Under the pieces are notes generated by a model. That model had not been told where the DNA came from, did not search any database, and saw only the letters and a list, made by a program, of their open reading frames with translations. From the NCBI GenBank assembly GCA_001460835.1, contig CYKH01000478.1:1-22778 (forward strand): a stretch of DNA of 22,778 nucleotides. Direction: 5' to 3'. Of the stretch, positions 14,678 to 22,778 are shown in pieces. The DNA is from Bodo saltans. Taxonomy: Eukaryota; Euglenozoa; Kinetoplastea; Eubodonida; Bodonidae. The position numbers and the translations under genes are program-made. The first letter of the stretch is position 1; every line of letters starts with the position of its first letter.

Positions 14678-14696
14678 GAAAACAATAATTAAAAGT

Positions 14697-15329
14697 ATGA
14701 CAACGTCATCCTCGTCAGAAATGAGTTGTGACGATGTCACTGTCGATGTTGAAGCATCATCCACAGCAGCGAATCGACGCGAACTCATTCTTCTGCAAGA
14801 CTTACAGGAGCTTCGGCGGCACTTGTGCGAGGTATCGCTTGAGTGCGGGGTGCCGATGGCTTCGTTAATTCAAAAGTTCCTCGTGTTCAAACGAGACGAG
14901 GTCGCAGTGGCGTTGGCATCATGGCCTCCTAGCGAGTACCGCACGCAGGAACACCACCGCCATCACCATCACCATCAGAGGACTAGCGATGACCTCCCCC
15001 CCACAGAACGTGATCCCTTTGGAGATTCAAGCTCATCAGGCAGCAGCAGCGGTAGCCAAATTGAAGAGGAGAGCTCATCATCAACGTCAGCTACTTCTTC
15101 TTCGTCACACTCCAACGAGTCATTCGATACGTTTATGGCAAATATGCGGAGCAGTGCCACTGCAACTCTATCGGAGCGAGCAGGGGAACGAGTGGCGCAA
15201 AGGGGAGCACAGTCGGCAACGAGGACATCAACGACAACGGTAACGACTGTTGACGTGATCAGAGATGATGGGCCAGCCCAAGGCGAAAAAGAAGAGGGAT
15301 GGTTCTGGGAGCAGTGCAGTGTCTCGTGA
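14697..15329 (+). CDS. Small Ser/His-rich protein sharing an N-terminal module with the downstream amidoligase
   Basis: The product has 210 residues. Residues about 33-75 form a predicted helical module, LQELRRHLCEVSL to DEVAVALAS, which aligns without gaps over 43 positions to residues 19-61 of the protein encoded at 15745-18885. I count about 10 identities, including Leu, Arg, Pro, Ile, Phe, Glu and the closing A-x-A-S type end, plus many conservative changes. The rest is low complexity: a His tract (HHRHHHHH, 86-93), long Ser runs with acids (about 110-145), then a Thr/Arg-rich tail ending GWFWEQCSVS. There is no signal peptide or membrane helix, and no known family. Sharing a module with its neighbour suggests local duplication or a functional pair. 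Confidence 0.7.
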   Translation: MTTSSSSEMSCDDVTVDVEASSTAANRRELILLQDLQELRRHLCEVSLECGVPMASLIQKFLVFKRDEVAVALASWPPSEYRTQEHHRHHHHHQRTSDDLPPTERDPFGDSSSSGSSSGSQIEEESSSSTSATSSSSHSNESFDTFMANMRSSATATLSERAGERVAQRGAQSATRTSTTTVTTVDVIRDDGPAQGEKEEGWFWEQCSVS

Positions 15330-15744
15330 CATTTCTCTGCAGCTCAAACAATTGTTCTCACATCTCTTTGTCTCGTTGCGCAATTCTTTTTTTCCATCCA
15401 AGTTTACCTTATCACCATACTAAACCCCCCTGCTCTTTTGAGTTGATTGATTTGCCCTTTCCGAAAACTGCTGCTGCGATGAAGTCACTGCAAGTCACGG
15501 TTTTTCTTCGATCCACACATTGAGAAATTCGTTGCCCTTAGAATGTTATCACTATCTTTGCATCAGCCCCACGGTTGCTTTCATTTTGATTTGCTATTTG
15601 AGGTCCTCTCCACATAGTTACGAGGCGCATATCAAGCGTTGTAGAAGGTCGCAGTGAACACACATACACACACTCACACACACGCGCAGGACCTGTGCGC
15701 TTGAACGAGGATAAATAACACCACACCGAGCAGGAACCTCTTCG
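15330..15744 (+). other. 415-bp intergenic region
   Basis: No gene is seen. The left part is T/C-rich; the right part carries a CA-rich microsatellite. The nearest AG sites before the amidoligase ATG are at 15688-15689, after the CA repeat, and within caccgagcag at about 15728-15732. No strong pyrimidine tract directly precedes them. Confidence 0.5.
15658..15686. repeat. CA-rich microsatellite
   Basis: An interrupted (CA)n run (acacacatacacacactcac and onward) lies 60 bases before the amidoligase start, in its likely leader or spacer. Confidence 0.85.
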
Positions 15745-18700
15745 ATGCATTCGATCATGAATCACAACAGTCATCATAGCGGATCTGGTGGGGCCATTGA
15801 GGAAGAGCTCCTTGATATCAGAAATCGACTCGTGGCAATTGCATCGAAGCGGCGCATTCCCATAATCGATATGATCCACTTAGGAATTATTTTCACGAAA
15901 GAAGAGTTAGTAGCAGCCACAGCGTCACCCTCGGGCTCAGCAGCAGCGGCAGCAGCAGCGGCATCATCCCCAGCTTTGTCAGTGTCTCCACACGTCCCTG
16001 AAACTGCCCCGCCCGTGTTGCACACGCCAATTCCTCGAAGCCGTTATGTGCCTTCTGGTGGAGAGCGAAACAGCCCAGTTCAACTGTCCACCATCGTTGG
16101 CGAAGGATCGCAGCGTACAGGAAGCGGATCAGTGGAGGCGCGGCGCTCAGTGTCAATTGTCGATGACGCGACGACCGCGCACCAATCGCATCGACATCGC
16201 CCACTCCCCGCAGGCGGTCAACTCCGCCCAGACCTCCCGCCTGACGCTGATGACGCCTGGCTTGAAGACGAGGAGCGCAGGCAGTCCGTGTCGGCTGCCG
16301 CGCGGCGCGACTTTGTGACGTCGGTTCGTCCCGCTAGCTTAAGCTCCTCCATGCACAGCTCGTCGTCGGATTTGAAAGGCGCACTTCAGCAATCCGTCAA
16401 ACGCGTGAGCACCTGGGATCATCACTCCTCACGCGCATTTGGCGTTGAAATGGAGACAACCCTATCGAAGCGCTCTGACGAGTTTTTGTTAGATAACGCG
16501 GTGAAAGCAGTGCGTGATGTCGTTCCCACGCTGCGCACGTTTCTGGGATCTTCGTATGAGGTGGCGTTTGTCGACTACCAAACTGCAAAAGATGACAGGG
16601 CGTACAAAGCGTGGAAGATCACGACAGATCTTAGCATCAAATCGGAGGATGGGCGGCCAATATTTGGTCTCGAGTTCATCACCCCGAAACTGAGCGGACC
16701 GCATGACTTATGGCGCCTTGAAAACTTTTGTGAGCAACTGCAAGCGATGTCATTCAATGTGAACTCCACCACCGCACTGCACGTTCACATTTCCACGGAA
16801 GACCTAACGAACCGTCAACTCGTGCGATTGTGCGAATACAACGCAGTGTTTGAGCATGTCATTGACTCGTTCATGACCCTTCCTCGTCGCTCCGACTACA
16901 GCCGCTACTGCCGCTCAAATTTAAAGTCGATGAGCGTTTCGCGTGATGTCACGGAAGCGCTGACGAAGCTGGAAAAACTGAACGTTGACAAGTCGTGCGG
17001 ATCGTTGATTCGGTGCTACTGCCCGAGACTTAGTGCTGTGAGGAACTCGCATCGCAACCACAAAGTCAATTTGCTGTTGCTCAACAGGACCAAAGTGGGA
17101 ACTCCAGGACGGCGCATCGAATTCCGCCAACATCAAGGATCCATCGACAAAGTTGAAATCGGTGCGTGGGTCACACTGCTGACCAAATGGGTTGAAGCGG
17201 TGTCCAAGATGCCCTCTTGCCCGAGCCCCAATGAAGGTACGGTAGCACGATTCTGGGAGATCATCAATGACCAGAAGCTTCGTGCGTACTACACTGTGAA
17301 GGCACAGACCCTTCCCACGTCAATGACATTCACGTACGATAGCAGAGAGCTGTATGCGTATGAAACCGACGAGGAGGAGCCGAGTGACATTGAGTCGGGT
17401 GATTCGCCCCCAGGAAGTCCCTCGGGACCTCGACCGCCAGGAGGAGCCGCACCTACACCTACACCAACACCCCCAGTTGCCGCATCAACGACTCCCGGGA
17501 GGCCGTCGGTTGCAGTGACGATGCCGTCCTTAGGATCGCCGGCCCCAAGTGGGGGGTTGTTTTCTCGTTCAACTGGGGCTCCCACCGCCATCTCACCCTC
17601 ACCACCAGTTACCTCAGCGAGTTCGTCGAGCAGGGCTGCTGTTCTTCCCTACCACGCCGGCCACGGGGATGCCTTCTCAAACTCCCCAACCTCAGCAGCC
17701 CCCCAAGTTGCTGTTGTTAGTGGTGCCAGTAGAGTTGTTTCCACGAGGCCACCCCAACCCCCGCCTGTGACGTCCATGACCCTCACTCCTGCTGCTGGTA
17801 GTAACAACAGTGCCGCTGTGTCCCCGGCGCGCATGACAAACAGCGACGACGCTTCCCGGAGTGCCAGCGGTGATGACACAGCACTGATGGCGAGGTTAGG
17901 CATAGCGAAGTGGGACGCAGCAGATGGAGACTCAAGTATTGTGTCGTCGGTAGCTACAGAGCCCATCATCCACACAGTGAGCAGGCAAGTCACACGCCGT
18001 ACTCGAAGCTCCATTTCGGTGGGAAACTTTGTCATGCCATTACCAATCCAAGCAGAGGCTCTCATTGAAGTCGACGACGGAGAATCTTGGAATCAAATAG
18101 TGAACTCTGATCCAGAAGTTGTGATCGCGGAGAAAGAAGACCACAACGACAACACCAGTTGGTTTATCACAGCACCGGAGGGTCGCGTGGGTGCGCTCCG
18201 TAAACGTCGACGCGACGACGGTGCAGTGCGATGGGTGTCCCCTTGGCTCCTCGAGGCGAAGAAGCTTGAGCAAATGTCAATGATTCACGAAATGATCCGT
18301 GAGTCGCTGATGCTTGATGAGTCAACAATGGCGTCCGTGGTGTCCGTTAATGCAAGCGGACTCACCAACGCCGAAATCTGCAGGATTGTTGCCATTGTGT
18401 TGGTGTGCGAGCAGCCCCTCGGCGCGATGCTCAACGACCCAAAGGCCACTGCAGCAGCAACAACACCCCCTCTGGCCAAAGACTTTAAAGTGTTTGCAAA
18501 GATCATCGCAGAGGTTCTGAAGCTTGGCGCAAGCAGCACCACCGGAAATGCCCACACAGTATTTCCCAAGAGCATCCAAAATATTGTCTCGAAGGTGATG
18601 ACCACGTCAAGCTTTTTTGACATCACCGACGTTCTTGACACGGCGCAACCGTCGAGGGGCAATTTCAACTTGCGACGGTCGTTGAGATTCGTTGTGAGAA

Positions 18701-18885
18701 CTGGCTCTGTGGGAGAGCTGGCAAGCCGCTGCATGTTTCTGTCCTACATGTGCAATCATATTGGAAAGAAAGCGGTGGACGATGAGATTGTTCGCACGGC
18801 AGAGTCTCTCACCAACCCTCAACGACGCGATTTGGTGGACATGGTCGCAACGCTCCCGGCCTCCGTTCAACGGATGCTCTCATAA
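15745..18885 (+). CDS. Amidoligase_2-family (COOH-NH2 ligase fold) protein with long disordered linker
   Basis: The product has 1046 residues. Residues 19-61 hold the helical module shared with the preceding gene. A poly-Ala run and a disordered stretch follow to about 225. Residues about 230-490 match the putative amidoligase family related to glutamine synthetase and gamma-glutamyl-cysteine ligase. Strand one is FGVEMET (232-238) with E235 and E237. The ISTEDL region is preceded by LHVHIS with H346 and H348. GLEFITPKLSG fits the 'giElvSP' motif, and RIEFRQHQGS carries E459, R461 and H463. A Pro/Ser/Thr linker covers about 545-740. Residues about 755-830 look beta-rich, and about 835-1046 are helical, unrecognised and well ordered. 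Such enzymes should form ATP-dependent amide bonds; the substrate is unknown. ATG 15745 is used; M5 at 15757 is an alternative. Confidence 0.85.
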   Translation: MHSIMNHNSHHSGSGGAIEEELLDIRNRLVAIASKRRIPIIDMIHLGIIFTKEELVAATASPSGSAAAAAAAASSPALSVSPHVPETAPPVLHTPIPRSRYVPSGGERNSPVQLSTIVGEGSQRTGSGSVEARRSVSIVDDATTAHQSHRHRPLPAGGQLRPDLPPDADDAWLEDEERRQSVSAAARRDFVTSVRPASLSSSMHSSSSDLKGALQQSVKRVSTWDHHSSRAFGVEMETTLSKRSDEFLLDNAVKAVRDVVPTLRTFLGSSYEVAFVDYQTAKDDRAYKAWKITTDLSIKSEDGRPIFGLEFITPKLSGPHDLWRLENFCEQLQAMSFNVNSTTALHVHISTEDLTNRQLVRLCEYNAVFEHVIDSFMTLPRRSDYSRYCRSNLKSMSVSRDVTEALTKLEKLNVDKSCGSLIRCYCPRLSAVRNSHRNHKVNLLLLNRTKVGTPGRRIEFRQHQGSIDKVEIGAWVTLLTKWVEAVSKMPSCPSPNEGTVARFWEIINDQKLRAYYTVKAQTLPTSMTFTYDSRELYAYETDEEEPSDIESGDSPPGSPSGPRPPGGAAPTPTPTPPVAASTTPGRPSVAVTMPSLGSPAPSGGLFSRSTGAPTAISPSPPVTSASSSSRAAVLPYHAGHGDAFSNSPTSAAPQVAVVSGASRVVSTRPPQPPPVTSMTLTPAAGSNNSAAVSPARMTNSDDASRSASGDDTALMARLGIAKWDAADGDSSIVSSVATEPIIHTVSRQVTRRTRSSISVGNFVMPLPIQAEALIEVDDGESWNQIVNSDPEVVIAEKEDHNDNTSWFITAPEGRVGALRKRRRDDGAVRWVSPWLLEAKKLEQMSMIHEMIRESLMLDESTMASVVSVNASGLTNAEICRIVAIVLVCEQPLGAMLNDPKATAAATTPPLAKDFKVFAKIIAEVLKLGASSTTGNAHTVFPKSIQNIVSKVMTTSSFFDITDVLDTAQPSRGNFNLRRSLRFVVRTGSVGELASRCMFLSYMCNHIGKKAVDDEIVRTAESLTNPQRRDLVDMVATLPASVQRMLS

Positions 18886-19692
18886 CGAAACAAACAGACA
18901 AAACAAACAAGCAATAAAAGAATGTTGTGCAGCACTACGTGTACCTGACTTTAGCATGTGTGTAGCCCTTGGAACCACCCAGCAAACATGTTAATGTGTG
19001 GATTTCTCCCCTTTTCTCGCTTGCAGAATGATTGGTGCAAGCCATCTGCGACATTCCACAAAACGTGACAAAGCCCCTCCAAACATCAAAAGAATGCCAA
19101 AACACTACACCGAAGTATATGTTCCCTCCCACCGCTACGTTCTTCAACTTCTGTCTCGCTTTTTTTTCCCCCCCCTTCTCGTTCATATTATTGTGGCTGC
19201 GAGAAGAATGTGCTTGGGTCTCTCTTACTGCATTTGCCTTTGACGGCAAATCTCCAAACAAAAGAGACGATTTGAAAGAACGCAAATATTGCCCATCCTG
19301 AACATTTAACAAAACGCAGAGAACCAAAGCTTCCTTTTTTTTCCCTCTTTCCCCCCTCTCTTTCTTGTGTTACTGTGTTTACTGCCGCCAGAGAGACGCA
19401 ACAAACGCTAGTTGTGAAGTAGTAGTTTCGGCCACCAATATCAAACAGACCTTTTGTCAATTATGACATGAGCGTGTGCGTAATTTTGCAGCTCGCAGTA
19501 GCGAACACACACAAGAAAAAAACATTAGCGTTCATTTCTCTTCTCCTCTTCACGTACACACACAATCATGCAGAGGGATCAGTAACTGCAGCCACATATC
19601 AAACAAAAAAAAACTTTTAGTTTATCGAATTACGCAGGGGGAAAAGCCACTTCCTTTAACGTCGAACGAAGCGCGGTTAGGGAAAAAAAAAA
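18886..19692 (+). other. 807-bp intergenic region
   Basis: No gene is supported. The left end is a CAAA-rich stretch (about 18887-18912). Two strong pyrimidine tracts occur at about 19141-19180 (eight T then eight C) and 19330-19368; the second is followed by AG near 19390. A further tract lies near 19535-19560. Short open frames here overlap each other and have no recognisable features. No RNA gene was recognised. Confidence 0.55.
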
Positions 19693-22600
19693 ATGCGAGG
19701 CAAACTTGTTGGAGTTGGTGGTGCAGGGGATCCGCTAATATCACCGCACGCCGCTGGTGGCGCACTAGGCAGTTCTCCTGTGGCGACCCCTCGCTCTACA
19801 GCACTACCTGTCGGCCTTTACTATTTTTTAGTTCTGCACGGAAACAGCCAAAACGTAAGCGACATTCAGAAAAATGGAGTATCACAAAAGAGCGCAAGTA
19901 GTAGTAGTGCTGCATCAAGCGTCCGGCCGCATCAACATCATCATCATGGCGGTATGTCGTCTTCCTTAGAGCGCCAAGCGTCTCTCCCCACTTCGCTGCG
20001 TGCAACGGACCCGCTGAGCGACAATCCATTATTGTCTGTGAATGATGCAGGCGTCACATTCCTCGTCGCGATTGACAATGTCACTGGTCAGTTGCTCTTT
20101 ACTGGCACCCCCAAAGTCGACATTTTCGCGAGCGAGGCAGCAGCACTGTTCGCAATACCGTCGAAAGTGTCGCTTGCCCCAGAAGGTGTGCGTGTTACAA
20201 CAATCTGCCACTTCGACGCCTGGTGTGGTTGCTATGCCTCAGATGAGTTTTTGCATTGCATGTTTGTCACGGAAAGCAGCGGGGTTCGATATCACAACAT
20301 ATCTGGTGGTGTCACTTCTACTTCGGGGGGCCGTGCTCATTCGTCACCGGCGTCATCACCACCACCGTTCCCAGCCGCACGATCCGCTACAACTGAGTGG
20401 ACCGCTGCCGAAGACGATGATGTTGGTGGCTACCACAACAGCAATCATGCATCATCGTCACCGATCAAGCGAATTGACAGGATTGTGTGGAAGTCGATCC
20501 GCCTTCAGTGCCCTCAGCACGTTCTCACGCATCACGCCATACCTAATAATGCATCGTCATCGCAACACCACCAGCAGCAGCAGCATGCAAAGCCTCCAAG
20601 CCACCGACTTGACGACACACGCCGTTCTATGGGTGACTTATCGAATCACTCCACCGACGGCGCGACTGGTGACCAGCGGCCTCCTGAGTTTCCAATGGAT
20701 CACAATGCCGTGATATTTTCGTCCTCGGAGCAGGTTTTGATGACCCCATATTTTAATAACACTACTGGCGTTGGCATTCCGCCGCTAGAGAGGAAAGCGA
20801 TGTATTACTCGAGCTCTTTTGACATCAGCCACGGTGAGTCCACGAGACTGTTCTTCTCTGATTTGAACAGCAAGCAGCGGCGAACCACTGCCTGCAACGG
20901 TAACATTGAAAACAAGCAACAGCGCGCAATGCCTTCGATGGCTTCCCCGGCATCCAACCGAAAATACTTTTTGCCTTCGAATGTAATTCTCAAACCAGAG
21001 TTCCGATTGATTCACACGGAGCATCTTTGGAACGTGGAGTTGATTCATTATTGTGAAGCGTCGCAATCTGGATTGGGAGACTTTTGCACAAGGATTATGT
21101 ATGGTGTTGTGCAAGGAGCTTCTACGTTAGCAGCAGCAGGACTCTCGCGACGCACTTCAGGCGTGCTAGGAAAGAGCCCTTCGCAAAAGAACACACCAAC
21201 AGCACCTCAGTATCAACAAGATTCATTGGGGAGTTCTCCCTCTGGCGGTGGTGGTGCTGGTACCACCGCCACCACCCCTGAAGCGGCGTCCATGGTACTG
21301 ATCTCGCGCGTAAGCCGTGTCGCTTATCGACAGAGTCTCGTCGAGTTTCATCGCAATCCAATCCGAAGCAACACCACCTCCTCATCTCTTGCAGGCACAG
21401 GTGGAGTCCACTCACAGCAGAACGAGACCAAGGACCACAACGCTCGCCACGGGACTCATGTGCACTCAGGGGGAAATTACCCACATAAACCTCCACTTGA
21501 AATTCATATCGCAATGGAGTGTGAATTACAACTCATTTTATGCGGCATGTTGAACACGCCGTCCCCTTCATGTGAAGGCACTCCGCAGGCATCGCCCAAC
21601 ACAAGTAAGACACGACGAATCGATGATGAACCAATAAATGCTGGAGAGTCAAAAAAAGGTTTCACCGCAAGAGGATCGAAGCGGAGGGAAGGGAGCTCAT
21701 TCAACTCGTTTGTGTGGTTTCGTGGTATTTCCCACATAGCTGGTGTCTCAGAGCACCAGAATGCTCCCAGCGACCGTGATGCTCTCCAGAAGCAAGTTGC
21801 TCTTCGACAGGCTCGCGAGCGCCGCCATCGGTCTGCACTGCAAGATTGTGTACTTCCAACTTCAGGTGGCAAAGGGATTTCTACTGCAGGGTCTCCAGTT
21901 ACAGCGAGCCACAACGGCAGCGCACCTCAATCAAGGGCTTTTGTTCTCCCACCGCCAATGGGAGGAACGTTCACTCCTTCTTTGTCTCCGCTAACATCCC
22001 CATCGCCCAACCTCAACAAAGGTAGTCACCTCAGCAACAACAACAACGCTTCATTTTGGGATGCTCAAATACGACACCTTTCTTCAGAGGCCGACGTGCT
22101 ACAACGAGGCGCAACTGGAGAGCAGCTTGCCTCAGGGGATCACTTCCGAGGAGCACATTACAAACTGAGGCGCTGCGGACTGACGGAAGAAAAGCAACTC
22201 GGTGCTGCGCTTTTGACGATGTTTACATGGGCAGTCGAAGCCCTTGCAGCGGCGTCACCGAATATGTTGAGCTCTGAACTTCACGTGCAATCTCCCATCC
22301 CCTCGCACTCCTCGCTCCTAGGGATGCTGTGGCTCCTGATGTTTCGCGAGTCTTCGGTGCAATATTCCGTCCCCGAGCAGCAAGGAACAGGTTGTTATTC
22401 CACGTTTGCAGAAGCTCTGGGCTTTGTTCGGAGAGTGTGCTCAATTCACCAGAGTAGTTGTCATAGTAGTAGCCATGGTCTGCAGCCACCTCATCGGTGG
22501 CTTCCCTTTGACGACAATGCTATTGTTCATTCCCTTCTCACTGCCTCGGCGATGCTGCAACTCTCTGAGGTTACCGGGGCGCCAACATTGGACCATAGGT

Positions 22601-22778
22601 ACGCCGGTTTCCTGCAACTTCTGGTTGAGGTACCTCGAAGCACACGACTACGGATAGGCAGCCACCGTCCAATCGTTATTCTCTCGGATCCATGTGGAGG
22701 TGCGACGCTGGTGAAAGCGTCTGTAACAGTACACACAGCTGCATCGGCGCAGGGTAGAACAGAGGCCGTCAAAATTGG
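19693..22778 (+). CDS. Large unidentified low-complexity protein (3' end beyond window)
   Basis: The frame from ATG 19693 is open for 1028 codons to the window edge. An in-frame TAG at 19678-19680 just upstream makes this ATG the first, and an 11-A run overlaps it. I read the frame through and met no stop. Ordered-looking blocks include residues about 38-52 (VGLYYFLVLHGN), 115-190 (VTFLVAIDNVTGQLLFTG; FDAWCGCYASDEFLHCMF), 430-480 (EFRLIHTEHLWNVELIHY), 570-640 and 830 onwards. They are separated by Ser/Gly/His/Gln/Asn-rich inserts: a HQHHHH run near 80, HHQQQQH near 295, NNNN near 783. The early block has a beta-propeller-like flavour, which is impression only. No family is recognised. No membrane span is evident. 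Confidence 0.85.
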   Translation, partial: MRGKLVGVGGAGDPLISPHAAGGALGSSPVATPRSTALPVGLYYFLVLHGNSQNVSDIQKNGVSQKSASSSSAASSVRPHQHHHHGGMSSSLERQASLPTSLRATDPLSDNPLLSVNDAGVTFLVAIDNVTGQLLFTGTPKVDIFASEAAALFAIPSKVSLAPEGVRVTTICHFDAWCGCYASDEFLHCMFVTESSGVRYHNISGGVTSTSGGRAHSSPASSPPPFPAARSATTEWTAAEDDDVGGYHNSNHASSSPIKRIDRIVWKSIRLQCPQHVLTHHAIPNNASSSQHHQQQQHAKPPSHRLDDTRRSMGDLSNHSTDGATGDQRPPEFPMDHNAVIFSSSEQVLMTPYFNNTTGVGIPPLERKAMYYSSSFDISHGESTRLFFSDLNSKQRRTTACNGNIENKQQRAMPSMASPASNRKYFLPSNVILKPEFRLIHTEHLWNVELIHYCEASQSGLGDFCTRIMYGVVQGASTLAAAGLSRRTSGVLGKSPSQKNTPTAPQYQQDSLGSSPSGGGGAGTTATTPEAASMVLISRVSRVAYRQSLVEFHRNPIRSNTTSSSLAGTGGVHSQQNETKDHNARHGTHVHSGGNYPHKPPLEIHIAMECELQLILCGMLNTPSPSCEGTPQASPNTSKTRRIDDEPINAGESKKGFTARGSKRREGSSFNSFVWFRGISHIAGVSEHQNAPSDRDALQKQVALRQARERRHRSALQDCVLPTSGGKGISTAGSPVTASHNGSAPQSRAFVLPPPMGGTFTPSLSPLTSPSPNLNKGSHLSNNNNASFWDAQIRHLSSEADVLQRGATGEQLASGDHFRGAHYKLRRCGLTEEKQLGAALLTMFTWAVEALAAASPNMLSSELHVQSPIPSHSSLLGMLWLLMFRESSVQYSVPEQQGTGCYSTFAEALGFVRRVCSIHQSSCHSSSHGLQPPHRWLPFDDNAIVHSLLTASAMLQLSEVTGAPTLDHRYAGFLQLLVEVPRSTRLRIGSHRPIVILSDPCGGATLVKASVTVHTAASAQGRTEAVKI

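Noticed and set aside
14944-14985. His-tract (HHRHHHHH) taken as a cloning tag or vector
   Set aside because: It uses mixed CAC/CAT codons within a natural low-complexity protein, and other genes here have similar tracts.
20042-20713. Plus-strand frame of 223 codons
   Set aside because: It lies within the continuous frame starting at 19693 and is His/Ser/Arg-rich in the way frame-shifted low-complexity sequence is.
21122-21914. Minus-strand frames opposite the terminal gene
   Set aside because: They are shadows of the large + strand frame and lack domains.

Overview
The window looks like nuclear DNA of a flagellated protist, most likely a free-living kinetoplastid of the Bodo type; the organism is inferred, not shown. 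All supported genes lie on the + strand, are uninterrupted over long lengths and are separated by pyrimidine-rich gaps. Most start codons follow a T/C-rich tract ending in AG, as expected for polycistronic transcription with spliced-leader trans-splicing. TAA, TAG and TGA all end genes, so the code is standard. The products (SmE, a ZNF598/Hel2-type E3, TMEM107, a zf-UBP deubiquitinase) are eukaryotic. No tRNA, rRNA, CRISPR array or transposase was recognised.

Layout, left to right. 1-285 is a 51-bp tandem array with a 102-bp higher-order pattern, decaying rightwards. 435-883 is a small gene broken by one -1 frameshift; read across the break it encodes two tandem bacterial-style XRE (Cro/C1) helix-turn-helix domains. 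962-1453 is a TMEM107-like ciliary transition-zone membrane protein. 1554-2852 is an F-box plus JmjC oxygenase. 2926-4242 is a basic-N-terminus protein resembling SseB-type domains. 4322-5140 is a METTL21-like methyltransferase. 5262-5846 is an internally repeated helical protein. 5998-7461 is a zf-UBP/USP deubiquitinase with an abnormal catalytic Cys loop. After an 848-bp gap come SmE (8310-8573) and a TTD14-like P-loop/CYTH protein with an N-myristoylation signal (8814-10355).

After another 789-bp gap come the ZNF598/Hel2-like ribosome-collision E3 (11145-13178), a calcyphosin-like EF-hand protein (13424-14455), a small His/Ser-rich protein (14697-15329) and a 1046-residue amidoligase_2 protein (15745-18885). 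The last two share a 43-residue N-terminal module, and this pair is the best candidate here for something undescribed. From 19693 to the window edge runs a continuous open frame of more than 1028 codons, a large low-complexity protein I do not recognise, truncated by the edge.

The genes do not form one pathway. Two concern ubiquitin directly (USP, ZNF598) and the F-box protein may do so. TMEM107 and perhaps the calcyphosin-like protein are ciliary. This mixture is normal for kinetoplastid gene clusters, where neighbours are co-transcribed but usually unrelated. The XRE gene, the amidoligase pair and the unidentified terminal gene are the least ordinary elements.
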